Part shown: piece after piece, positions 32,837-41,861 of the stretch
Layout: the number at the start of each line of letters is the position of its first letter
Numbering within the stretch: the stretch's first letter is position 1
Assembly (NCBI RefSeq): GCF_003584015.1
Contig: NZ_QXFM01000006.1
Location: 1 to 64,000, forward strand
DNA length: 64,000 nt
Direction: 5' to 3'
From: Aurantiacibacter xanthus
Lineage (GTDB): Bacteria; Pseudomonadota; Alphaproteobacteria; Sphingomonadales; Sphingomonadaceae
Translations under genes and position numbers: made by a program
Notes under the pieces: model-generated
Told to the model about the DNA's origin: nothing
Databases searched by the model: none
Seen by the model: only the letters and a program-made list of their open reading frames with translations

Positions 32837-33531
32837 GGCTGCACCACCACCCAGCGCAGCGGCTCGGCGGCAAGCGCGCTGTGGAGATGCGCATTGGCGG
32901 TCCACAAGGTCCACGGCCTCCCGGCGTAGTCGGGCTGGAACCAGTCGCGCGTCAGCCACAGGTTGCGCTCGATCCGCCTGGATATGCCGTATTTCGCCTC
33001 GAAGGCAGACGGCACCAGCAGCACCACCGGCTGGCCGGTATGGTTCTCGACCTGATTGATGAAGGTGGTCAGCTCGCTTTCGAGCCCCGCCTCGATGGCC
33101 GGATTGCCGCAAGCACTGGGCAGCTTGCCCAGCGCGATCACCGGCGGCAGCATCCGCGCATCGCGCGGCACGATGGTGACGAAATTGGCCGATTGCCGCT
33201 CGGCCGGAACGCAGGGGTCGTACTCGTGGACCGCGCCATAGGGCATGTCCTTGCCCGCCAGCGCCTCAAGATTGCGGCTGAACTGCGCGTCGCGCCCGTT
33301 GTCGCCCGCGCTCGCTTCGAGATAGACGAAATCCGCCCCCGCCGCATCGAGCGCGCCGAAATCGACCACCCCGTCACGCTCGCCGATCAATGCGCCCTGC
33401 ACCGGATAGTCGGTGCGTTCGGGCCGCCAGGTGCGCGACTGCCACCAGAGCCAGCCGCCCGCCGCCAGCGCGACCAGCAACAGCGCCGCCAATGCGCGCA
33501 GGCGCCAGGGTCTCTTCCGCTTTCTGGCCAA
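32833..33531 (-). CDS. Membrane-anchored GH25-family lysozyme-like protein
   Basis: A 232-residue protein with a basic N-terminus and a single membrane helix (RALAALLLVALAAGGWLWW) followed by a domain resembling glycosyl hydrolase family 25 (Chalaropsis-type lysozyme). The order YPVQGALIGERDGVVDFGAL, ADFVYLEASAG and VVLLVPSAFEAKYG, ending WTLWTANAH, follows that fold. The usual DxSxxQ start of GH25 is altered to QGALIGE, so activity is uncertain. Translation starts at a TTG (33531) preceded by a GAGGGGG run; no ATG fits. It overlaps cdd by four bases. Confidence 0.75.
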   Translation of the reverse strand: MARKRKRPWRLRALAALLLVALAAGGWLWWQSRTWRPERTDYPVQGALIGERDGVVDFGALDAAGADFVYLEASAGDNGRDAQFSRNLEALAGKDMPYGAVHEYDPCVPAERQSANFVTIVPRDARMLPPVIALGKLPSACGNPAIEAGLESELTTFINQVENHTGQPVVLLVPSAFEAKYGISRRIERNLWLTRDWFQPDYAGRPWTLWTANAHLHSALAAEPLRWVVVQP

Positions 33532-33552
33532 GTCGGCCCCCTCTTGCTCGTC

Positions 33553-34044
33553 TCAGGCCCTGATATGCAGCACGCAGATCAGCGTGAACAGGCGGCGCGC
33601 GGTGGTGAAGTCGGTCTCGACCTTGCCTTCGAGCGATTCGAGCAACTGGCGTGTGCCGCGGTCGTGAATCGCCCGGCGCGCCATGTCGATGGTCTCGATC
33701 TCCTGCGCCGAGTTGCGGCGCAGCGCCTTGTAGTAGCTGTCGCAGATGGCGAAGTAGTCGCGCACATGGCGCTTCATCCGCGCGAGGCCCAGCCCGATGG
33801 TGCCCGCCGATTCGTTCGCCCCGTCGGTGAGGTTCCAGGCCAGCATCCCGTCGACCACCGACAGATGCACCTGCCACGGCCCCTGCTGCCCGTTCTCGCT
33901 GGCCCGCAAGGGGCGGAACAGGTTGTCCTCCACCAGATCGCGCAGGGCCACCTGCCGCTCACGTTCGACATCCTCGCTGCGCGCGATCACCGAGGCCTCG
34001 TCGAGCGAGATGCTGGCAATACGGTTGATGGCAGGGTCGTTCAT
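33553..34044 (-). CDS. UPF0262 family protein
   Basis: A 163-residue protein matching UPF0262 along its length: MNDPAINRIASISLDE, RERQVALRDLVEDNLF, HLSVVDGMLAWNL, LGLARMKRHVRDYFAICDSYY and RAIHDRGTRQLLE. The family is essentially alphaproteobacterial and of unknown function. There is no signal peptide. It is divergent from dnaB across 126 bases and precedes the GH25 gene by 21 bases on the same strand. Confidence 0.9.
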   Translation of the reverse strand: MNDPAINRIASISLDEASVIARSEDVERERQVALRDLVEDNLFRPLRASENGQQGPWQVHLSVVDGMLAWNLTDGANESAGTIGLGLARMKRHVRDYFAICDSYYKALRRNSAQEIETIDMARRAIHDRGTRQLLESLEGKVETDFTTARRLFTLICVLHIRA

Positions 34045-34170
34045 GGTCGCGCCTCTGTGCCTCTCTCAAGGCTTTATGGCAATTGCGAAAGGGCGCGGGA
34101 GCGATTCATCCCCGCTATCCACAAGGGGGCACCTCTTGCCGCAGCGGTCATCAGGCCGCATGAGGAGGCC

Positions 34171-35697
34171 ATGTCCGACGAAGATCTGCTCATCCGCTCC
34201 GCCGGCCCTGCCGCCGCCAGCGCCCAGACGCCCGCGGGGCGCGCGCTGCCGGCCAACCCCGAGGCGGAGGCCGCCTTCCTCGGCGCGCTGCTGATCGACA
34301 ACCGTCTGCTCGAAGAAATGACCGTGCCGATCCGGCCCGATCATTTCTTCATCCCGGTCCATGGCAAGATCATGGACCGCATCCAGAACCAGCTCGACCG
34401 CCAGATGGTGGTGACGCCGGTGACGCTGAAGCCCTTGTTCGAAAACGACGAGGCGCTGGCCGAACTGGGCGGCACCGCCTACCTCGCGCAGCTGACCGCC
34501 GACGGGCAAGGCCTGCTCGCCCCGCGCGAACTGGCCCAGCAGATTTACGACCTCGCCCTGCTGCGCGAACTGGTCAGCGTAGGGCGCGATCTGGTGGAGG
34601 GCGCGCTCGACACCAGCGAGGAAGTCGAGCCGCTGAACCAGATCTCGCGGGCCGAGGCACGCCTGTTCGAGGTGGCCGAAGGCGCGTCCACCGGCTCGGA
34701 GGCGACCAGCTTCAAGGAAGCCGCGCTCACCGCGATCAAGATGGCCGAGGCCGCGATGAACTCGGGCGGCGGGCTCTCGGGCAAGACCACCGGCCTCGAT
34801 TCGGTCGACCGCAAGACTGCGGGCCTGCACAATTCCGACCTTATCATCCTCGCCGGACGCCCCGGCATGGGCAAGACCTCACTCGCCACCAACATCGCCT
34901 TCAACTGCGCGGAAGAGCACCTGCGCTGGCAGGCCGAGGGCGGCGAGCACAATTTCGGCGGCCCGGTCGCCTTCTTCAGCCTCGAAATGAGCGCCGACCA
35001 GCTGGCCACGCGTATTCTCGCCGAACAGGCGGAGATTTCGTCCGAAGCGCTGCGCTCGGGTAAGCTCAACCGCGACGACTTCCAGCGGCTTGCCAATGCC
35101 AGCCGCCGGCTTTCGGAGCTGCCGCTCTATATCGACGATACCCCCGGCCTCACCATCGGCGCGCTGCGCACCCGCGCGCGGCGCTTGAAGCGGCGGCACG
35201 ATATCGGGCTGATCGTGGTCGATTACCTGCAACTGCTGCAAGGCTCGGGCCGCGCCAGCGACAACCGCGTGAACGAGATTTCGGAGATTTCGCGCGGGCT
35301 GAAGACGCTGGCCAAGGAGCTGAGCGTGCCGGTGATCGCGCTGTCGCAGCTCAGCCGTGCGGTCGAACAGCGCGAGGACAAGAAGCCGATGCTGTCGGAC
35401 CTGCGCGAATCGGGCTCGATCGAGCAGGACGCCGACATGGTCTGGTTCATCTTCCGCGGCGACTACTATCATGAGGCGGTGCGCCCCGAGGTGCCGACCG
35501 AGACCAGCTCGGCCGACATTCAGGAGAAGTATCGTCTGTGGGAGGAGCGCTATCTGGAACTGCGCAACAAGGCGACGCTGATCGTGGCCAAGCAGCGCCA
35601 CGGCTCGACCGGCAACGTGCCGCTGCACTTCCAGGCCGAGATCACCAAGTTCACCTCGCCCAATATGAAGGACTATTCGGACTACGGGTACGAATAG
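34171..35697 (+). CDS. dnaB: Replicative DNA helicase DnaB
   Basis: A 508-residue hexameric replicative helicase. The N-terminal domain includes PANPEAEAAFLGALLIDN. The RecA-like ATPase has Walker A AGRPGMGKTSLATN, FFSLEMSADQLATR, Walker B IGLIVVDYLQLLQG and ALSQLSRAVEQR. GSIEQDADMVWFIFR and IVAKQRHGSTG close the motor domain. There is no intein. The ATG at 34171 has a perfect GAGGAGG Shine-Dalgarno two bases upstream. Long in-frame readings further upstream are antisense to other genes. Together with dnaA it places replication initiation genes within 30 kb. Confidence 0.97.
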   Translation: MSDEDLLIRSAGPAAASAQTPAGRALPANPEAEAAFLGALLIDNRLLEEMTVPIRPDHFFIPVHGKIMDRIQNQLDRQMVVTPVTLKPLFENDEALAELGGTAYLAQLTADGQGLLAPRELAQQIYDLALLRELVSVGRDLVEGALDTSEEVEPLNQISRAEARLFEVAEGASTGSEATSFKEAALTAIKMAEAAMNSGGGLSGKTTGLDSVDRKTAGLHNSDLIILAGRPGMGKTSLATNIAFNCAEEHLRWQAEGGEHNFGGPVAFFSLEMSADQLATRILAEQAEISSEALRSGKLNRDDFQRLANASRRLSELPLYIDDTPGLTIGALRTRARRLKRRHDIGLIVVDYLQLLQGSGRASDNRVNEISEISRGLKTLAKELSVPVIALSQLSRAVEQREDKKPMLSDLRESGSIEQDADMVWFIFRGDYYHEAVRPEVPTETSSADIQEKYRLWEERYLELRNKATLIVAKQRHGSTGNVPLHFQAEITKFTSPNMKDYSDYGYE

Positions 35698-35721
35698 TTT
35701 CGGCGGGTTCCGCTCGCCTCA

Positions 35722-35806
35722 ATCGTCACCCCGGATTTGATGCGGGGGCCAGCTTATGCGGTGCGAGCGCAGGAAAGCGTCATCCCGGACAAGCCCGGGA
35801 TGACGA
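35722..35806. repeat. REP-like element (GTCATCCCGG family)
   Basis: The left copy, 35722-35750, contains CGTCACCCCGGATTTGATG. The right copy, 35779-35806, is itself a near-perfect palindrome with arms CGTCATCCCGG and CCGGGATGACG. This is a third repeat family, placed after dnaB where a terminator would be expected. Confidence 0.8.
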
Positions 35807-35909
35807 GTGGTGGGGAGAGGATGACTTCTTGGCGCGAGTTGCGTCGAAAAGCGGAAAGGCAGCAGACGAACCCATAGCGGCCACTCGCTTATCGATGTAG
35901 ATCAATTGC

Positions 35910-36386
35910 ATGCGTCCCTTGTTCGCTTCATTTGTCTTGCTCATTGCTACAAGCTGCGCGTCCGACAGCCGCGGCGAGGAAATAGAGCGGCTCGAGATGC
36001 GGCTGTCTGGCTGGTCTTCTCTCGAGGTTGTGATCGATGCAGGAGGTAATGGGACCTACAAGGATAGCGAGCCACATCCTGACGGGACGACGGGCGGTTT
36101 CAAACTCACTCGAGCCGAACTGTTTGAACTGCTTGCAGAACTACAGCCATATCGCAAACAGGCGGTGCCATTCTCTGAAGAGAGCGCGATGAGGTTCATC
36201 GAGCGAGCCTGCCCGAAAGGCGTGCCCGAAGTAACGGACGCAGGCGCATTTTATATACGCTGGCAGTCAGCCAACGACGATGTCCATTATCTTGCCGATT
36301 TTGGCTGCGACTACGAGCGATTGGCAGATAGGAATGGCCAACTGCGCGAAATCGTCAAAGGCCTTCCTATACCCTCAGTTCGGTGA
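35910..36386 (+). CDS. Hypothetical lipoprotein
   Basis: A 158-residue protein with a lipoprotein signal (MRPLFASFVLLIATSC, lipobox ATSC). The mature part has a likely beta-sheet (RLEMRLSGWSSLEVVIDAGG, then GTTGGFKLTRAELFELLAEL) and two cysteines near ACPKG and FGCDY. I do not recognise the family. Codon usage is less GC-biased than in the neighbouring core genes, suggesting an accessory gene. The 212 bases before it hold only the REP-like element. No Shine-Dalgarno stands out upstream. Confidence 0.65.
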   Translation: MRPLFASFVLLIATSCASDSRGEEIERLEMRLSGWSSLEVVIDAGGNGTYKDSEPHPDGTTGGFKLTRAELFELLAELQPYRKQAVPFSEESAMRFIERACPKGVPEVTDAGAFYIRWQSANDDVHYLADFGCDYERLADRNGQLREIVKGLPIPSVR

Positions 36387-36486
36387 TCGACTTATCCGCT
36401 AACCACCCCATCCCCGCCGTTCACTACGCCTTCCGCAGTTCCCGAAAGCAGACGTAGCCTCTAGCCCATAGGCTAGCCCTCGGCGC

Positions 36487-37011
36487 TCACGGCCCGCACG
36501 CGTAAAACCCGTCGATCACGATCTGGCGGGTGCCGCGCGCGATAGTCAACCGCGCGGTCTTGAGCGGACTCTCGCTCGGCGCCGCGCCGGGATCGGCATC
36601 ACCCGTCACCTCGACCCGGGCGCTGACCGCGCCGTTGGTGAACGAGGCACCATCGGGCATGTCGCCAAATCCGCCCTTGCCCTCCTTGGCGAGGCGCATC
36701 ACCGTCCCGTCGATCTTCACCGCGCCCATGGCCTGGCTCTGGCTATCGACCACGCCCTTTGCCACCAGTAGCGGGTCGTCTGTGCGGCTGAAGCTGAACG
36801 CACAGCCCAGCTCGCCCGCCAACGGCTCGGCCGCGAGATCCTCGGGCAGGATCACGTCGAGCATGATCGGCGCGCTCTGGCCCTGGGCCATGTTCGCGCC
36901 GGAGGTAGCAGGCGTGGCAGGCCCGTCGCTGGCGGCTAGTTGCTCGGGCGTGCTCTGGTTGCAGGCTGCGAGCATCAAGGGGGCGAACAGAAGCGGGAGG
37001 GTGCGGATCAT
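36487..37011 (-). CDS. Hypothetical lipoprotein
   Basis: A 174-residue lipoprotein: signal peptide MIRTLPLLFAPLMLAAC with lipobox LAAC. After a Ser/Pro/Thr-rich linker the mature domain begins IMLDVILPEDLAAEPLAGELG and contains CAFSFSRTDDPLLVAKG and a C-terminal YACGP. Two cysteines may form a disulfide. The ATG at 37011 is chosen because it directly starts the signal peptide. I do not recognise a characterised family. It is divergent from rpoZ. Confidence 0.75.
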   Translation of the reverse strand: MIRTLPLLFAPLMLAACNQSTPEQLAASDGPATPATSGANMAQGQSAPIMLDVILPEDLAAEPLAGELGCAFSFSRTDDPLLVAKGVVDSQSQAMGAVKIDGTVMRLAKEGKGGFGDMPDGASFTNGAVSARVEVTGDADPGAAPSESPLKTARLTIARGTRQIVIDGFYACGP

Positions 37012-37145
37012 GGGGTTCCAATGGCTTGGGCGCGGTAGGGTTCCAGCGCTAGCACGCCCGCGCGGCAATGCGAATTCTTGACTCCTGGCGCTTGCGTCCG
37101 TATCTGAACGCACTTTCCGAACAACCCGCTTGATTGGAGTGCCCT

Positions 37146-37490
37146 ATGGCGCGCGTTACCGTCGAAGATTGCGTCGACAAAGTTCCCAACCGTTTCGATC
37201 TCGTCCTGCTTGCCGCCCAGCGTGCGCGGGAGATTTCTGGCGGTGCCGAACTGACCGTCGACCGCGACCGTGACAAGAACCCGGTCGTCGCCCTGCGCGA
37301 GATCGCCGAGCAGACCGTCAAGCCCAAGCACCTGCAGGAATCGCTGACCCAGTCGCTCCAGCGCGTGCTCCCCGACGAGGAAGACGAAGCGGACGATATC
37401 GGTTCGCTGAGCCAGTCGGCCGAAGCCATGCGCCTTTCGGCCGCGGCCCCGGCCCGCTCGACCTCGATCGGCGGCGACTACGAAGGCTGA
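37146..37490 (+). CDS. rpoZ: RNA polymerase omega subunit
   Basis: A 114-residue omega subunit, which helps beta-prime fold into the polymerase. [20 protein letters not shown] and [12 protein letters not shown] are the family signature, and [16 protein letters not shown] completes the core. The C-terminal acidic and Ser/Ala-rich tail is an extension. The ATG at 37146 is preferred to an in-frame TTG at 37134. A strong terminator follows, so it is transcribed alone; no spoT gene is adjacent. Confidence 0.96.
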   Translation: MARVTVEDCVDKVPNRFDLVLLAAQRAREISGGAELTVDRDRDKNPVVALREIAEQTVKPKHLQESLTQSLQRVLPDEEDEADDIGSLSQSAEAMRLSAAAPARSTSIGGDYEG

Positions 37491-37526
37491 TCGAAAACGA
37501 CAGATTTCTCGTCCCGGCGAGACAGC

Positions 37527-37561
37527 GAAAGGGCTGCGGCGCGAGCTGCGGCCCTTTTCTT
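37527..37561 (+). terminator. Intrinsic terminator after rpoZ
   Basis: AAAGGGC...GCCCTTTT outer stem with an inner TGCGGC/GCTGCG stem that uses two G-T pairs and a GCGA loop, followed by TTTTCTT. Confidence 0.85.
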
Positions 37562-37632
37562 ATGTCCGGCGCTGGGTTGCGATTGATCGCCGGCCGCTTT
37601 GACGCTCTAACCTTTGCACGAAAGGAGCGTCG

Positions 37633-38364
37633 ATGGCGGTCATTGCAGTCTACAGCGTGAAAGGCGGCGTGGGGAAGACCACCATCGCGGCGAACCTCGC
37701 GTGGTACTCGGCCACGGTATCGCGTCGGCGCACGCTGCTGTGGGATCTCGATGCGGCGGGCGGATCGGGTTTTCTGTTCGGGATCGATGCGCAGAAGCGC
37801 GCCGCCGCCGGCGCGATCTTCGACCGCGATACCGAACCCTCCAGCCTGATCTGGCAGAGCGGCTACGACCGCCTCGATGTCCTGCCTGCCGACGAATCGA
37901 TCCGCGATCTCGATGGCCTGTTCGGCCGCATCGGCAAAAAGAAGCGGCTGGCGAAGCTCGCTGAAACGCTCAGCCGCGACTACGAGCGGATCGTGCTCGA
38001 CTGCCCCCCGGTGCTGAACGAGATCAGTGCGCAGGTGGTGCGTGCGGCGACCTGCGTGATCGTGCCGCTGCCGCCCTCGCCGCTATCGGCCCGCGCGCTG
38101 GAGATCGTGGCGAGGGAAATCCGCGCCAACACCAAGAGCCACCCGCCGATCCTCCCCGTGCTGTCGATGGTCGACCGCCGCCGCGCGCTGCATCTTGAGG
38201 CGTTGGAAGCCAATCCGAACTGGCCGGTGATCCCGCAGGCAAGCGCGATCGAGCAATGCGCGGTGCGGCAGCAGCCGGTGGGTGCCTTCGCCCCCAACTC
38301 GCCCGCCGCGCGCGGTTTCGGGCAGCTCTGGACTGCTATCGAGCGGCGGCTGGCGCAGGGTTAG
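37633..38364 (+). CDS. Orphan ParA/MinD-family ATPase
   Basis: A 243-residue deviant-Walker ATPase: YSVKGGVGKTTIAANL with the signature lysine, LLWDLDAAGGSGFLF as motif A-prime and IVLDCPPVLNEIS as Walker B. Such ATPases dimerise on ATP and position cargo or plasmids. No parB gene or parS-like site is seen next to it, and the sequence lacks the N-terminal helix of chromosomal ParA. It may instead position a protein complex, as ParC/PpfA proteins do for chemoreceptors; a che cluster lies about 13 kb away. That link is speculation. Start ATG 37633 follows AAAGGAGCGTCG. Confidence 0.85.
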   Translation: MAVIAVYSVKGGVGKTTIAANLAWYSATVSRRRTLLWDLDAAGGSGFLFGIDAQKRAAAGAIFDRDTEPSSLIWQSGYDRLDVLPADESIRDLDGLFGRIGKKKRLAKLAETLSRDYERIVLDCPPVLNEISAQVVRAATCVIVPLPPSPLSARALEIVAREIRANTKSHPPILPVLSMVDRRRALHLEALEANPNWPVIPQASAIEQCAVRQQPVGAFAPNSPAARGFGQLWTAIERRLAQG

Positions 38365-38434
38365 AGCAGGAGACGCACGCGCGCCTCTGCTTCATGCTGT
38401 TTCTCTTAAGTGCCACTCGTCATCATCCGCTCGC

Positions 38435-38505
38435 CCTGAGCTTGTCGAAGGGCAGGCAAGCGGCCTGACCTGCGCGTGGCCTTCGACAAGCTCAGGCTGA
38501 ACGGA
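38435..38505. repeat. REP-like inverted repeat (CTTCGACAAGCTCAGG family)
   Basis: CCCTGAGCTTGTCGAAGGG (38435-38453) faces CCTTCGACAAGCTCAGG (38481-38497), forming a perfect 17-base inverted repeat between convergent parA-like and ftsH genes. It is a variant of the 6606 and 14519 elements. Confidence 0.85.
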
Positions 38506-38516
38506 TTTGCGCCTGC

Positions 38517-40466
<1,950 letters not shown>

Positions 40467-40550
40467 GTGCTTAGGAGTCCTTTCGGGGGCCAATGTAGGC
40501 GCGCGCGGGGGAATCGCAAGATAACCTGCCGCCACATGCGACAGGCGGGC

Positions 40551-41759
40551 TCAACGCCGCGTGCGGGCGAGGATCAGCCGGTCGGACAGGTCCGCGCCTT
40601 GCTGCCCCGTCACCTGCCACAGCGCCTCGAACGGGGCATCGCCCCCGGCCACCTTCGCCACCTCGTCGGGCAACGTGGCCTTGGCGACAATCGGCCCCAG
40701 CGCACGCAGGCCGGTTTCGCGCTCGCTGGCCACGACCATCACCTTCGCTCCGCCCGGCGCGGTGAAGCGCGCGAGATAGGCATAGTCGCGGTAAAACACC
40801 GGCGCGGCGATACGGCGAGCCTCGTCGGTGGCGTAGATTTGTCGCGAATCGCGGTCGATCAGTTCGTCGTAAGTCTCGCCAAGGCGGAAGCCCGAGCCAG
40901 CGAACACCTGCTGTTCGAGCGACCCCAGCCCGCTCAGCAAACCGACATAGACAATATCGAACCGGCTGAGCATTTCGGGCATCAGTTCGGAGGCGGCGAT
41001 GACATTCGCGCTCTTGCCATTGCCCACCAGCAACGGCGAAACCGAGGTCAGCGCATAAGAGCTGGAGAACGGCAGGTAATTGAGGCCAAAGTCCTCCGCC
41101 ATCGCGTAGCGTTTCGGTTCGGCCTCCTGCAGGCGGAGCAGATCTTCCGAACTGTTGACGCGGAAATCGCGGATCAGGCGGCCCTCTTCGGGCGCGAGCG
41201 GGTCGATTTCACCGAACAGATAATAGTCGCCGAGCACGAGGAGCACCGGTCGCTCCGATTGCAGCAGGGGCTGCCACAAGACATTGGCCGCGCCCGGCCG
41301 CTCCAGCGACCGCCCCAGCCCGAAAGCGCCCGCGCACAGCACCACCAGCGCCACCAGAGCCAGAATCAGCAGTCGACGAGACAGCGGAGGCGCGGCTGTC
41401 TCCTCGGAGGGATTGGCAGCCCCGGCCCGGTGAATCGGACGCAACCCGTAAATGCCGGAGGGAATCTCCAGCCGCATCTCATCGGACGAAGGCTCATGCC
41501 GCGCATAATAATCGTCAATTTTTTTGCGCAGGCGATGGACATAGACGCGCACTGTCGCGTCATCGGCATCGTTCTGGGCCTCGCCGAACACCGCCACGGC
41601 GATATCCGCCTGGCTGGCTGATTCGGCCTCCGGGCCGCGCTCGGCGAGGTAGTCGAACAGGTCGCGCAGGCGTCCGTTACGTCCCGCAACACCTGCTTCA
41701 CGCAGGCGCTCGACCTCCTGCTTGTAACCCCCGTTACAGTCCGACATGGGGTCGGTCAT
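40551..41759 (-). CDS. Membrane-tethered winged-helix regulator (CadC/ToxR-like)
   Basis: A 402-residue one-component regulator. The N-terminal third is an OmpR/PhoB-type winged helix: GRLRDLFDYLAER, ASQADIAVAVFGE and the recognition helix DATVRVYVHRLRKKI. A single membrane helix follows at about residues 126-150 (LLILALVALVVLCAGAFGLG). The remaining 250 residues are a periplasmic domain that I do not recognise (LLVLGDYYLFGEI..., FDIVYVGLLSGLGSLE). Such proteins bind DNA while sensing the periplasm. The ATG at 41759 has GAGG upstream. It is divergent from a TonB-dependent receptor, and GTAAC/GTTAC palindromes fill the shared region. Confidence 0.85.
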   Translation of the reverse strand: MTDPMSDCNGGYKQEVERLREAGVAGRNGRLRDLFDYLAERGPEAESASQADIAVAVFGEAQNDADDATVRVYVHRLRKKIDDYYARHEPSSDEMRLEIPSGIYGLRPIHRAGAANPSEETAAPPLSRRLLILALVALVVLCAGAFGLGRSLERPGAANVLWQPLLQSERPVLLVLGDYYLFGEIDPLAPEEGRLIRDFRVNSSEDLLRLQEAEPKRYAMAEDFGLNYLPFSSSYALTSVSPLLVGNGKSANVIAASELMPEMLSRFDIVYVGLLSGLGSLEQQVFAGSGFRLGETYDELIDRDSRQIYATDEARRIAAPVFYRDYAYLARFTAPGGAKVMVVASERETGLRALGPIVAKATLPDEVAKVAGGDAPFEALWQVTGQQGADLSDRLILARTRR

Positions 41760-41819
41760 AGCCCGTTCCTCGTCCAGATTGGGTGCTGTAACGCACCTGT
41801 TACGAGCCGATTACCGTAA
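41724..41819. promoter_or_regulatory. Cluster of GTAAC/GTTAC inverted repeats (candidate operators)
   Basis: Three palindromic sites: GTAACccccGTTAC at 41724-41737 (inside the regulator's first codons), GTAAC-N6-GTTAC at 41788-41803, and TTACcGTAA at 41811-41819. They span the divergent promoters of the winged-helix regulator and the TonB-dependent receptor. Tandem sites fit the dimeric binding of OmpR-type winged helices. Confidence 0.5.
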
Positions 41820-41861
41820 TAGGGCTGGTGGCAGCAAGAGCCTCACGGCAAGTCATGCTGC

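Noticed and set aside
32881-34170. Apparent 430-codon N-terminal extension of dnaB
   Set aside because: It is antisense to the GH25 and UPF0262 genes, and dnaB has a perfect Shine-Dalgarno at its own ATG (34171).
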